Source: Morganella sibonii (GTDB lineage Bacteria > Pseudomonadota > Gammaproteobacteria > Enterobacterales > Enterobacteriaceae). From it: a stretch of DNA of 64,000 nt. Shown here one piece after another: positions 43,022 through 54,842 of this stretch. Under the pieces are notes generated by a model. It was not told the DNA's origin. It saw only the letters and a list, made by a program, of their open reading frames with translations, and made no database searches. Within the stretch, counting starts at the first letter, position 1. Every line of letters starts with the position of its first letter. The DNA lies in the NCBI RefSeq assembly GCF_040560245.1, contig NZ_JAKMWP010000010.1. The stretch is one strand, 5' to 3'. Position numbers and translations under genes: made by a program.

Positions 43022-43718
43022 TATCCTCTCCGGGATGGAATATATAATAAATTAAGCAGCGGAATTAATTACTCCGCCTGTAAATTTATTTTCTGTCTGT
43101 AATAGTTTTTAGCTGATTCTGAAAAAACAAATCAGCAGGGTTTATTTAGTTAGTAGCATCAATAAGAAATAGTTTCCCCCGGTAATTTTTATTACCGCTG
43201 ACAGGAAAGAAGATTCTTATACATCAGAATGGAAGGCATAACTAAAACGAAACAGAGTATATAGTCATGAAATGATTAATTGAAGTGTTTTTCTGAACCG
43301 GGAATTAAAAGGTGAGTTTTATCTGTAATATCCGGATACGGATAGTTACTTATGGTTTTATATACTGCGTTTTTATGTTACTGCGATGTTATACGTCAAT
43401 TGTTGTTAATATTTTTAAATATTCATTTAAAATATGTTAAAAATCGCAGCATTTAATATTATTTTTTCTTTATGATTATTGTTTGCAATTATTAAGAATA
43501 ATTATCATTAACTGTATTAACAACGTAAAATCAATCACTCAGAATGATTCCGGTATAGAATATCGGCACAGTGACAGAGAACTTTAATTATTTTCAACTT
43601 TATTTTAGGCAAGGCAGGATAGCTATCAGAATCGGCTGATAACGAATGTAATTATTTATATAGATATTATTTCAGGCCGGAGCTGTGAGGCGGGCAGCGT
43701 ACAGCTGCCCGGGCAGGA
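43022..43718. other. AT-rich upstream region of the fimbrial operon
   Basis: About 700 bases without a credible gene. Near the pilin start the leader has a short stem (GCGGA / TCCGC, 43059-43077). The remainder is strongly AT-rich, as expected for H-NS-silenced fimbrial promoters. I looked for long inverted repeats that would mark an invertible promoter and saw none. Confidence 0.6.
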
Positions 43719-43901
43719 TCAGTTTTTGTTCTGTTTATGGAATGTCAGACGTTCTTCAAAGTAGTCTTTCAGGTGAGATGCCAGCCCGTGGATTTTGTCA
43801 TCCAGCTGACGAACCAGAAATTCATCACTGTTCATATCATCAACCCGCTGCATCGCGAGGTCATCAACATATACTTTTTCTTCCGGTGTCAGTTGTGCCA
43901 T
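43719..43901 (-). CDS. Small conserved-looking protein of unknown function
   Basis: 60 residues, MAQLTPEEKVYVDDLAMQRV..., acidic and predicted all helical, with no signal peptide or membrane segment. Not recognised. It is divergent from the RecX-like gene at 43975 with a 73-base gap. Confidence 0.55.
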   Translation of the reverse strand: MAQLTPEEKVYVDDLAMQRVDDMNSDEFLVRQLDDKIHGLASHLKDYFEERLTFHKQNKN

Positions 43902-43974
43902 TGTCTGTCTCTCTGAATATAGTGGGAATATGGTATGTTACCACGATTTTAACGGATAACACGCAGGTGTCACG

Positions 43975-44430
43975 ATGGATGAAAAACAACTATATCATTA
44001 TGCCATATGGCTGCTGGGCCGCCGGGAATACGCCGGGGCGGAACTGGCCCGGAAACTGAAACGAAAAATTGCTGAAAAGCAGGAAACGTCCCCGACAGAC
44101 GAGCATGTCCTGCCCCGTGTGATGACACGGCTGACCGATTCTCAATATCTGGATGATACCCGCAGTATCGTGCTGTTTTTTCAGGCAGGAGTAAGAAAAT
44201 TACACGGGCCGGTGAGGATACGGCAGGAATTACGTCAGAAAGGCTTTTCCGGCGAACTGATTGATTCGGTTTTTTCCGCACAGGAAACCGACTGGTTTGA
44301 GCAGGCACGTGAGGCAAAAATGAAGAAATTCGGGGAAAGCCGCCCGGCAGACTATAAAGAGAAGCAAAAACAGATGCGTTATCTGATGTACCGCGGTTTT
44401 ACCTCTGATCAGATTTATGAATTGTACTGA
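43975..44430 (+). CDS. recX: RecX-family regulatory protein
   Basis: 151 residues fitting the RecX three-helix-repeat fold: AIWLLGRREYAGAELARKLKRK (about 10-31), LTDSQYLDDTRSIVLFFQ, GPVRIRQELRQKGFSGELIDSVF (about 81-103) and a final repeat MRYLMYRGFTSDQIYELY. RecX inhibits RecA filaments. recA is not adjacent, unlike in E. coli, so it is either a relocated recX or a paralogue. Family assignment is good. Confidence 0.83.
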   Translation: MDEKQLYHYAIWLLGRREYAGAELARKLKRKIAEKQETSPTDEHVLPRVMTRLTDSQYLDDTRSIVLFFQAGVRKLHGPVRIRQELRQKGFSGELIDSVFSAQETDWFEQAREAKMKKFGESRPADYKEKQKQMRYLMYRGFTSDQIYELY

Positions 44431-44442
44431 CGCCAGCAGGAA

Positions 44443-44814
44443 TTATTTATTTTTATTCAGTGCCTGCTGTATTGCCTCATGGTAGCGGTGATACAGAAAA
44501 TCCGTATTGAGCCCCGCCTGCTGTAACTGTACCGCCAGCAATCGTAACCGCTTATTTGTCTGTTCATATTCTGTGCTGTCCGGCGGCAGAACGGACAATA
44601 ATTCCGCCAGAGAAACGGCTTCCTGCCGGGCCAGTAATGCCGGGGGAAGATAGCCGGCATTCTTCAGTAAACGGTAGCCGACCCGCAATTCAGGCGGAAC
44701 GTGGCTGTCATCATCAAGTGCGAGTGGTTTCCCTTCCCCTGTCAGTCCCTGCAATTCCCCGCTTTCGAGTGCGGCCTGAATATGGCGTTCTGCCAGTGTG
44801 TCAAAAATAGTCAT
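44443..44814 (-). CDS. yhdN: DUF1992 (DnaJ-homologue C28-like) protein YhdN
   Basis: 123 residues from ATG 44814 (MTIFDTLAERHI), matching E. coli YhdN (122) nearly end to end: ALDDDSHVPPELRVGYRLLKNAGYLPP and LQQAGLNTDFLYHRY. An in-frame GTG at 44835 could add seven residues but the homology favours 44814. Function unknown. Convergent with the RecX-like gene, 12 bases apart. Confidence 0.88.
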   Translation of the reverse strand: MTIFDTLAERHIQAALESGELQGLTGEGKPLALDDDSHVPPELRVGYRLLKNAGYLPPALLARQEAVSLAELLSVLPPDSTEYEQTNKRLRLLAVQLQQAGLNTDFLYHRYHEAIQQALNKNK

Positions 44815-44835
44815 GTTGTATCTGTTTCCTGTCAC

Positions 44836-45710
44836 CGGTCACGGCTCCCGCATTATAACAGAACCGGTTTCTGCCGTATAAATAACCGGTTTTACTCATA
44901 AACACCCGCTTTACTACTGAATAATAATCAAATCCTTGTGAAGGATTAAATGAATGAAAATGCATTTTATGGTGTGCCGGTATGTATTTTTGGTGTTATC
45001 TGAGTAACGCGTGTTATTTGTACCGAAATACGTATTTAAAGAGTATTTAATCATAATGGTGTGTTTTTTTTGTTCTGTCCGTGATGGCGTATTTCTCTGG
45101 TATTTTTAGTTGTATCGGATAAAAATCCCGGTAGATGCTATTATTTGGTTAATGCTGTTAGTTTAAACACATCAAATAAGTAATTTAGCTTAATGGTAAC
45201 GCAGGGTTTTTTCATGATAGCGATACGTATTGTTAATATTATGTTTATTTTTTGCTTCTTATTTGATCGGTAGTTTACTGTGATTTGTATCACTAAAGCT
45301 GTTTTTGAGTTACGTTTGTTACTATCTTAACGCGTAAAATGAGCTATTTGTGCTTTTTATCAAAAAAAGACAAGAAAAAAATAAAGTTTTTTAAATTCGT
45401 ATTTTTTGCATAAAAATGCACATTTGTGCGTGAGGGTAGTATGTGTTTTGTTATGTTTTGAAACAAATTGAATAAAGTGCACATTCATAAACTGTTAGTT
45501 TGTTATTTTGATATTTAATTAAAGTTAAATGTTGTAAGTTAGTATCGTTTTGGATTTAAAGTCTAAGAAGAGTCAATATTCGGGTTAGGGTAAGTAGTAT
45601 TACTCACCAGAACATACTATTAGTTTTTACTCATTCCATTTGTATTTTTATGGTTATTTATCTTATTACGATTATTTTGTAGTAAATTTAGCTTAGGGTG
45701 ATTCCTAAAA
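44836..45710. other. Long AT-rich non-coding region upstream of the autotransporter
   Basis: About 900 bases, very AT-rich, no credible gene. A 17-codon reading frame (44950-45003) has an AAGGATT box that is itself paired in a small hairpin (AATCCTT-GTG-AAGGATT, about 44932-44948), but coding is unconvincing. The composition suggests H-NS binding. Confidence 0.55.
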
Positions 45711-45716
45711 CCGCTA

Positions 45717-45752
45717 TAGACATTCGAAATCCCCTCCCTATAATACGCCGCC
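45717..45752 (+). promoter_or_regulatory. rrn P1-like promoter before the autotransporter gene
   Basis: -35 TAGACA (45717-45722), 16-bp spacer ending CCTCCC, -10 TATAAT (45739-45744) and a GC-rich discriminator ACGCCGCC. This strongly resembles enteric rRNA P1 promoters (CTCCCTATAATGCGCC). An A/T-rich stretch lies upstream. It would give a leader of about 210 bases. Confidence 0.68.
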
Positions 45753-45846
45753 GATTCAACCATAAGTAAAATTTTCTAAGTCCGGATACAGGACAATTCA
45801 GGTGAACGTTAAATAAATTAATTAAATAACCCAATCGCGTTTATAG

Positions 45847-45878
45847 CCGTCAGTGATTCAGATGACGGTACATTTTTT
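45847..45878 (+). promoter_or_regulatory. Hairpin with T run in the autotransporter leader
   Basis: CCGTCA (45848-45853) pairs with TGACGG (45863-45868), then TACATTTTTTT. It has the form of a weak intrinsic terminator inside the leader, about 85 bases before the start codon, and could act as an attenuator. Confidence 0.5.
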
Positions 45879-45960
45879 TCTGTGATGCATTAAATGCGTC
45901 AGGGTTTCCTGCACCCGGAATTTCCGTATTCACGTCCTTCAATTTTGAGAAAAATAAACA

Positions 45961-48900
45961 ATGAATAAAATATTCAAAGTCGTAAAAAATCAACGGACAG
46001 GGAATTCTGTTGTCGCATCTGAATTCGCAAAGGGTGCAAAAAAAGGGAAAAAACTGGCACTGTTATCTCTGGTAATGCTGATGGGAAGCGGGCTGAGCGT
46101 ATCTGCACAGGCAGATGATCCGGATGTTTCTGCGGCGCAGTGGTTAGAAACTGAGTATCTCCCTGCACAATATAACAGTGAAACTAAAACGTGGGCGAAT
46201 AATTCAAATGAGAAATCACAAGCCAGGTTTATTAACGATGGCAGTGTTAAAGATCTTAATTTAAATAACGAAAAGACTAAATTCACAAATAACCTTGATT
46301 ATCAGGCAACCTGGTTTAATTTGCAGGAGTTATGGGCCAAGAATACCGATAAAGATAAAGTCATTTCGATTACTGAATACCGTGATGGTAAGGCACTTCC
46401 CGGTGATGCCTCACTGAGTGCGATTGAGGACTGGCAGGTACCGGATAATCCGTCCGCATTCGAACAAATCGAGTGGGAAACGGAAGATGGCAAAACAGCT
46501 TATCTTCAGGCATATAACACCGATAAGTTTAAAGTCACGGTTAACCCGGATCTGGGGGTTTATCTGCTGGAAGAACAGCCGGCGTTATCGCCGTTTTATC
46601 ATCTGACGCTCGCGGAAGTGAATGACGGCACCCTGAATATGACCGCAAAAGATAATGTTGACTGGGATATTGATTTTATCAAAGACAGCTCATTGTTTGT
46701 GGCGAAAGCGGATTCAGGCAAAAATGCTGTCATCAATACCACCAGCAAGCTGCATGTCAATTTCGGTGAAGCATATGGCATGAATATCTCCTCCGGGAGT
46801 GTGAAATACAAACTTCAGCCGAAGAATCAACTGATTGATAGTGTTCCGGCTCCGAAAGGACTTGATGGATTTACCGCATCAAACGGCATTACCTATCACA
46901 CCGGTGACACCATTGTTATCGGGGATGCGGAAGGATTGGCGGCATACAACAATATATTAATCGATGCGGTTAAGGCTAATAAATTAACCGGTCAGGAATA
47001 TAAAGATCTGGTCGCTGCAACTGTTGTCAGCAGTCCGCAGGATAAAAATTATTTTGATATTAATATCGACCTGAAAAGTCTGGAAAACAAAGATATTAAC
47101 CTGGACAAAGCTATTACCGCAGGTATTGGTTATCGATCCATTTTTGAGGTTGCCTGTGCCGATAGTGTGCTGAATATTGATGACGGTGCAGATATCCGTG
47201 GTGAAACGAAGACCAATTCAGGTACTTACCGTGCTTATCATATTTATGCTCACGATGGTGCGAAAGTGTTCCACAATGCCACAACGTCTGTCCCGAATTA
47301 TAAAGGCCAGAACGCACTCATCGAGGATGCTGAATTTACCAACCGTGGTACGTTATTGCTGGGTGATGGTAAAACCCGTATCCACGGCGATGAAGTCTCC
47401 GGAGCAAAGCGCAATATATCAACCTCGGTAAAATTGCTGTTGAGGCATTTGACCTGGCCAATAATGATCCCGGTGATAAAGATGTTACTGCAAATACCGG
47501 TATAACAGCCGGCAACGGCGCGCTTGTTACTAACGCTAAAGGCGCATCTTTGCTGCTGGGGCAGAAAGGTATTGCTGCTGAACAGGGAACCGTTACGGGT
47601 GTTGAAGTGCGGGGGGCATCGTTTGTAAACGACGGTGAAATCCTGATGGGCAAAGAGGGTGTGACACTGTCCGGCGGCCGTAAGGATGATACCTGGGATA
47701 TGCGGGTGATGTCGAATGCCGTGGCAGCATTGCTGAATGACAAAATCGCTGCTGACGGTAAAAACAGGATTGTAAATAATGGCACAATCACCATCGATAA
47801 AGGCGTCAGTAATGCAGTCGGAATTAACGTGGCGTCGGCAGTGGATCGCACTGAGGGTTCAGAGCTGACGGTTCTCAATAATCATGAGATTGATGCGGCA
47901 GGCCGTTATACCGTCGGAATGCGGATATCCGGTAAGAAGCAGGATAATGATGTTATCGAAAACCGCGGAATTATCAGAGTCTCCGGTGAAGGTTCTGTCG
48001 GTTTGTTTGCGCTGGGCGATTCCACGATCACTCACACCGGTGACGTGATTGTTACGAACAGCGCTAAAACTGTCGGCAGCAAGAAACCGGCCCGTACAAC
48101 GGGGATTCGCGCGGATGACGCCAGGGTCGATATTAAGGGCGGAACTGTTGAGCTGCAGGGAAATAACACGGTAGGGGTATTTGCCCGTGCAGGCGGTGAA
48201 ATAGATCTTAACAAGGGACAGGTGTTATTTGATAAAAACTCTGTCAACCAGACCGGGTACTGGATTGCCGGCCGTAAAGGCAGCGATGAAGCCGACAGCT
48301 CTAAAATCAATTTTGGTGGCGGTGATGTGGAACTGACGCTGGATAACAATGATTCCACTCTTTTCCGTGTCGATCAGAAAGCACAATTCCTGGCATCAGG
48401 TGACAGTAAAACAAGCTACCGTTTTGATATCAATGGTGAAAAAAGCCGTGGTTTCTATATTGCCGATAAAGGGACAAAAGTTGAAACCGGCAATATGGTG
48501 CTGAATGTTAACGGTAAGAACGCAACCGGTCTGTATCTGGCAAATGGTGCCGGTGCTGATGATAAAGTGATTCTGGATAAAGCCACCACGATTAATGTCA
48601 CCGGTGAAGGCGGAACCATCGCAGTTATCGATGGTAATTACTATGACATTAATGGTAATCAGATGGCATTAGGATTTGATAAAACCACGCTGATATCCCA
48701 CGCTAATCTTAAGTCAGGCGCTGCCGGCGGTAATATCGCGAAGAATGCTATCGGCTATAAAGTAATCAATGGCGGTGTGCTTAATCATGACGGTGATATT
48801 GATTTCAGCACCGCAGATAATGCCACCGGTATCCGTGTGGAAAGCGGGGCGGTAAATAACAGCCAACAGGCCGGTATTATGGTTAATGGTGTGGGTGTTG

Positions 48901-51900
48901 ATATTTACGGCAAAGATTCTGTTGTGAATAACACCGGTAAAATTACCGCCAACGACGGTATCGCGGCTGTCCGCCTGAACAAAGATGCGTCAATGACCAT
49001 CGGCGGCAACGGTACTATTCTCGGTGAAAAATCGGCAGATGCGGTACGGGCGCATTCCGGCTCAAACGTGACGCTGGATAACGCCAATATCGACGTTACC
49101 GGCAGCGGCAGCGGTCTGCATCTGCTGAATGTTGATGATGATGCCGGTGCGTTTCAGTTAGAGGGCAGCGGCACGATCACGGTCAGCGGTGAGAATGCCT
49201 CTGGTCTGAGACTGGAAGCGGATGACGGCAAAGGCGGTATGACGATGGCGAAAAGCGATCTCGATACCTCCGGCGCCAAAGATACCACTATCAATGTGGA
49301 AGATAAGGGCGGTAACGGTATCGTGACCAATACGTCCGGTAATGTTACCAGCGGTATGAATGTCAATATCGCGTCTGCGGAAGGTGAATCCGCACTGGTG
49401 GTGCTGGGTCAGACCAAAGATATCAAACAGAGCGGTATGCTGACGTCAAAATCCGATCACAGTGTGGTGGATCTGACCGCGCTGAAAAATGCGTTCAGCT
49501 TCACCAACACCAACAGCGGCGAAATTATTGCGGCGGATATAAAAAACGGTATCGCGGTTGATGCGGGTCAGAACAGCAATATCAGTTTCGGCAACAGCGG
49601 GACTATCAGCGGAAAATCCATACTGGGCAACGGCACCAACAAGATTGATCTGAGCGGTAAAACCAGCGGGCTTATCACCGGTCACGGCGACAATACCGCG
49701 ACGATGCGCGGCAGCGCGAAAACCGGAATATTGTCCGCCGGTAACGGTAATAACACCATTGAAATGAAGGATGCGGCTCAGACTGACATGCTGATGACGG
49801 GTCACGGGAATAATACCCTCACTCTGAATGGTGGTACGCAACTGGAAAACGGTATGCTCGGTAATGGCCGCAACAATGTGATTCTGCAAAATGTCTCTGC
49901 CGTACAAAGCAGTGCGCTGTTCGGTAATCTGACAGCAGGCGGCGGCGCGCAGGATACGCTGACGCTGAAAGGCAAAAAAAGCCACTATGTATTACAGGAC
50001 AGCAGCAAAATCAGCGGTTTTGAAAAACTGAATGTTGAGGAAGGCCGTTTCGAACTGCGCAATACCGATATCACACTGAATGAAGTGACAGCTGATGACG
50101 GTATCACAGTGAAACAAGGCGGTGAGTTGTTTATCAACCAGGATAACGCGCATACCTTTGCTCATCAGTTACAGGGTGATGGCCTGGTCACGACGGCAAC
50201 CGGCGGACAGGCGTTTGCCTTTGATAATAAGAGTGCGGCTTTCGCAGGTGATAACTTCACCGGCACACTGCGTCTGACAAACGGTACGTTTGATATCGCC
50301 GGTGATAACACCCGCGCCCTGCAAAAATCCCGTCTGGATATCGGTGATAAATCTGTTGCGACCGTCCGTGAGGGCGTCGGTACACAGTCATTCGATCGTC
50401 TGGCAATGAGCGGCGGGACACTGGCCTTTAAAGACAATATTACCGGCAGCCGGATCATTGATGACAACATCAGTGTGAATTCACTGGAGCTGAATAACGC
50501 CAAAGGGACTGTTCAGGTGAAAGCGGATGGTTTTGATAACCTGCCGGCGCCGTCAGCCAATAATAAAGTGCCTCTGCCGGAGCAGGATGAGGGTGATTCC
50601 GTCGCTCAGCTGGTGAATGCCGGTCAGGCCTCGGATTATACCGGCGGGCTGAATCTGGAGCTGACCGATAAAGACGGCAATGTGATCCCGTCAAATACGA
50701 AGACAGAGCAGGATCTGCGCCAGGACGGTACTGTTGTTGCGAAAGGTACCTATGATTACGGCTTACAGACCAGTGCTCAGGCAGGTGGTAAAGCTGACGG
50801 GTTGTATGTGGCTTATCAGCTGACTGAAGTGGATTTGCTGGGCAAAGGTGGTGATGCTCTGGTGCTGGCGGCACAGGCCGGAAAATCCGGTTCGGCGGCT
50901 AACCTCGGGGCAAAAATCACCGGACAGGGTGATCTTGCGATTGATACCGCAAGCGAATACGTCACGCTGTCTAATAACAATAATGATTACACCGGCAGCA
51001 CGTTTGTCCGTCACGGTAAATTACGTGCGGAAGCCGATAATGTGCTGGGCAACACGCAGTTACTGGATCTGGCATCCGGCACTGCGGTTGAACTGACCAG
51101 TACCGCCGGAGCCGGTACAGAGCAGACAGCCGGGAAACTCACGTCTGCGGCAAACAGTCTGGTTTCACTGGGTAACGGTAAACTGACCGTGAAAAACGGC
51201 GGTGAGGTAAACGGCTATCTGAGCGGTACTCAGGATGGTCAGCTGGTGGTCAATAATGACACGCTGACTGTTACCGGGGCGAACAACGGGATGCACTCCG
51301 CCGTGACTATCGATCAGCCTGCGCAAATCACTATCCGCAATATCGCGGGTCTGGGCGACAGCCTGATTGCGGTGGCCGGCACACTGCGCACGGAAGGTGC
51401 ACAGGGGCTGCTGCGTAATCAGCTGACCGGCAGCGGTACCACGAAAATCGCACAGAAATCGGATGCACAGCTGACGGCAGATAACAGCGGCTTCAGCGGA
51501 CGCTTTACCACGGATGCTGACAGCACACTGCGTGCCTCACAGGCAGAGCATATCGGCAGTGCGGCGATTGAAAACGCCGGCACGCTGGTACTGACACATA
51601 ATGACGGTAAACAGGCGTGGGATCTGACCAACAGCGTCACCGGCAGCGGGACTCTGGTAAAACAGGGCGCGGGCCGTATCACGCTGACGGACAAATCCGC
51701 ACAATATACCGGGACCACTGAGATCCTGAACGGGGCATTACAGGCGGGCAGCTATGATTCCGCACTGGTGATGATCAGCGGCCAGGTCAATATCGGCAGT
51801 CAGGGTACATTTGCCGGTCAGGGAACCCTGAAAGGTAATGTGAATAATGCCGGTCAGTTCTATGTCGGTGAGCTGGATAAAAAAGATCTCGGCCGTGCCA

Positions 51901-53327
51901 CTGAATATCGCGTTGACGGTAATTTTGTCAACAACGGCGGCAGTATCTGGCTTGCCAGTCAGAAAGATACAGAAAGCCGTCTGAATGTCGGCGGTGACTT
52001 CACGGCAAACGGCGGTTCGATCACACTGAACACCGTGCTGAACAAAGGTCATGAAGAAACCATGACTGACCAGCTGGTGGTTGACGGTAATGTCAGAACC
52101 GGTGCAAACGGCGCGACCACGCTGAATATTAATAACGCGGGCGGTGAAGGGGCGGATACCCTGAAACAGCCGGATGCGATTAAAGTGGTTCATGTCGGCG
52201 GAAAATCAGATAAAGATGCCTTTAAACTGGGCGGGCCGGTTGCTATCGGGGTGTACGAATACCTGTTACACAAAGGGTATAAAGATGACAGCTGGTATCT
52301 CGATTCCTTCGATACCAACATCTATCCGCCGGATGAAAACAAGGAAGATCCGGAGCGTAACGTGAACCCCGGGGCCGGTGGCTACATGGCGAACCGTACC
52401 GCAGCACTGGGTATGTTTACCATGACCCTGCATGATCGTCTGGGTGAACCGCACTATGCCGACAGCTTCAAAGGGGATGATAATGCCTCCTCAGTCTGGC
52501 TGCGGATCACCGGTGACCGTCAGCGCCATGACGCGATTAACCGTTCCATGCGTATCAAAGGGGATACCTACACCACGCAGCTGGGCGGCGATATCATCAG
52601 CTGGAACAATGATGTGCAGGACACCACAATCCGCGGCGGTATTATGGGAGCTATCGGTAAATCCGATTACACCAGTACCGCCAAACGGACCGGGACGAAA
52701 TCAGATGCCAAAATTGACCGTGCATACAGCGTCGGCTTATACGGCACCTGGTATCAGAACCGTGAAGATGAAAACAATGCGTATGCGGATGTCTGGGCGC
52801 AGTATGCCTGGTTTGATAACAAAGTCTCTGTGGCGGGTAACTCATCCGACTATAAGAGCAACTTAATCAGTGTCTCTGCAGAAACCGGTTACAGCATGGC
52901 GGTCTACAAACCGGATGCGGATAAACAGTGGCTGCTGACACCACAGGCACAGGTTGTCTTCAATTCTTATGATGCGGATGACAGCAGTAACGGTACCGGA
53001 CTGAAAATGAAAGGTGAGCGCAGCAACAGTGTGGATACCCGTCTGGGAGCCCGCCTGACTTACGCAAACCAGAAACAGTCTGATAAATCCGCTCAGCCGT
53101 TTGTTGAGGTTAACTGGCTGTACAGTAATGCGAAAAGTGATATGACCTTCAACGAGCACTACACTTTCAATGATGATATGCCGGCCAGCCGGGTGGAAAT
53201 CAAAGCGGGTGTGGAAGGGCAGATTTCACCAGACTGGACAGTCTGGGGTAACGTCTCTCACCAGATGGGGGCGGATAATTACTCCGGCGACCGTGCGATG
53301 ATCGGTGTGAAATACCAGTGGAAATAA
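45961..53327 (+). pseudogene. Giant type Va autotransporter adhesin, interrupted by an apparent 1-base deletion
   Basis: Two open frames, 45961-47505 (frame 1) and 47550-53327 (frame 3), together make one gene: 7,367 bases, one short of 2,456 codons. Frame 1 reads sensibly to GDEVSGA near 47405 and then turns to nonsense; frame 3 carries on upstream of its own first start with AQYINLGKIAVEAFDLANN from 47409. The deletion therefore lies about 47400-47412. N-terminus: ESPR-type extended signal peptide (MNKIFKVVKNQRTGNSVVAS...LLSLVMLMGSGLSVSAQA). Then a passenger of about 2,100 residues of beta-helix type with many NNTGTI-like repeats and an autochaperone region, and a C-terminal barrel from MANRTAALGMFTM to GVKYQWK. 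Could be a real inactivation, a phase-variable state or a sequencing error. Confidence 0.87.
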
Positions 53328-53346
53328 GCTGAACCGCTGAGATAAA

Positions 53347-53380
53347 AATCCCCCTGTGTTGCCACAGGGGGATTTTTTTT
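53347..53380. terminator. Bidirectional terminator after the autotransporter
   Basis: AAATCCCCCTGTG / CACAGGGGGATTT with loop TTGC, A run and T run on either side. Confidence 0.93.
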
Positions 53381-53438
53381 ATCAATAACTTTCCTGATGT
53401 CAGCGCAGCAGCGCAAAAGGGTAACTAACAGTGTGAAA

Positions 53439-54842
53439 TCAGTTTGCAGAAGCAGGTTCTAATTTAGCTTTTTTGCTTTTTTCTTCTGACAGTGCCTGCT
53501 GGCGGTTACGTTCCAGTTCCAGTGCACCGAAGTGAGACAGAACACAGAAGATAATGCAGCAGACGATACCGCCTAACAGCAGATAGAAACCGCCGTGCCA
53601 GCCCATACGGTCAACAATGAAACCGAACAGAGTGGTACCCAGGGTGGCACCCAGGATGTAGCTCATGAAGCCGCGTAAACCAACAGCTGAACCGACCGCG
53701 AAGCTTGGTACGATTTCCATGGTCTGAACTGATGCCAGGAACTGAGGCACATAAATCAGGCAACCGACAACTGCAGCGAAGAAGGTCACGACAGCCAGGG
53801 ACTGGCTCTGCCAGTAACCGATCAGGCAGAAGAAAATCAGAACCATACAGACGATCGCCAGCGGCATTCTGCGGCCTTTGAACAGTTTGTCGGTCAGCCA
53901 GCCTGCCAGCAGGGTGGACGGAATTGCAGCCCATTCGAAGAACAGGAAAGCAACACTCATCTGATCTTTGCTGAAGTTTTTCTCGGTCAGCAGGTAAATC
54001 GGCAGCCAGCTGATGATCCCGAAACGCACCATGTACACGAACACATCAACAAAAGAGACATACCAGGCGTTTTTGTTTTTCAGCACATAGGTGCAGAAAA
54101 TCTGGAATGCCGTCATATTTTCCGGAGACTGCTCTTTCTGAGCGTCAGATAACACCACTTCTTCTTCCGGCATCATTTCAGCCAGAGCCGGTAAGCCTTC
54201 CTGTTCAGGAGAACCTTTACCCAGCAGCAGGACGATTACCGCAAAGGCTACCGCGATAACAGCCGGAACCGCATAGCTTGCCGCCTGCCAGTGTTCAGTG
54301 CCGAGAACCGCAAATGCCGCACCCACGATTGGCGCAACGATACCGCCGCCGACGTTGTGGGAGATATTCCAGAACGCCCCGATACGGCCGCGTTCACGGC
54401 GCGGGAACCATTTGGCGATAGTAATAAAAGAAGGACCGACGCCCATCCCCTGGAACAGGCCGTTGAGGGCAACGAAACCGACGAACAGCCAGAACGCGTT
54501 GCTGAAGCCCATACCGAGGTTAACGATGGCACAGAGGATCAGACCAAAGGCCATAAAGGCTTTCGGGCTGGCTTTATCTGCCAGGCTGCTCATAATCCCT
54601 TTACTGATCCCGTAGGTGATCAGCATGCAGCTGGTTAACATACCGATCTGTGTCGTGGTCAGATCGAGGTTTTCTTTCAGATACGGAGTGGAGAGCGTAA
54701 AGTTATTACGGACAATATAATACGCTAAGTAACCGAGGAACACGCTGAGCAATGCCTGAACGCGATAACGTTTGTAAGTGGCAGGCACTTTTCCGGGTGC
54801 TACTTTATTTTTTGCCATAGCCGGCTTTAAAAATGACAGCAT
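53439..54842 (-). CDS. pgtP: Phosphoglycerate transporter PgtP (OPA family, MFS)
   Basis: 467 residues, organophosphate:phosphate antiporter fold. Twelve TM segments; N-terminal RVQALLSVFLGYLAYYIVRNNFTLS with the phosphate-binding Arg of TM1 and GAFWNISHNVGGGIVAPIVGA (about 155-175), the OPA signature. GlpT and UhpT are the closest better-known relatives, but the divergent pgtC-pgtB-pgtA genes identify it as PgtP, which takes up 2- and 3-phosphoglycerate and phosphoenolpyruvate. AGGTGA lies before ATG 54842. Confidence 0.92.
   Translation of the reverse strand: MLSFLKPAMAKNKVAPGKVPATYKRYRVQALLSVFLGYLAYYIVRNNFTLSTPYLKENLDLTTTQIGMLTSCMLITYGISKGIMSSLADKASPKAFMAFGLILCAIVNLGMGFSNAFWLFVGFVALNGLFQGMGVGPSFITIAKWFPRRERGRIGAFWNISHNVGGGIVAPIVGAAFAVLGTEHWQAASYAVPAVIAVAFAVIVLLLGKGSPEQEGLPALAEMMPEEEVVLSDAQKEQSPENMTAFQIFCTYVLKNKNAWYVSFVDVFVYMVRFGIISWLPIYLLTEKNFSKDQMSVAFLFFEWAAIPSTLLAGWLTDKLFKGRRMPLAIVCMVLIFFCLIGYWQSQSLAVVTFFAAVVGCLIYVPQFLASVQTMEIVPSFAVGSAVGLRGFMSYILGATLGTTLFGFIVDRMGWHGGFYLLLGGIVCCIIFCVLSHFGALELERNRQQALSEEKSKKAKLEPASAN

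Noticed and set aside
43022..43718. Possible invertible promoter upstream of the fimbrial operon
   Set aside because: No inverted repeats long enough were found and the recombinase gene is 20 kb away.
44950..45003. 17-codon frame with a Shine-Dalgarno in a hairpin
   Set aside because: Too short, isolated in AT-rich DNA and without any supporting promoter or partner gene.
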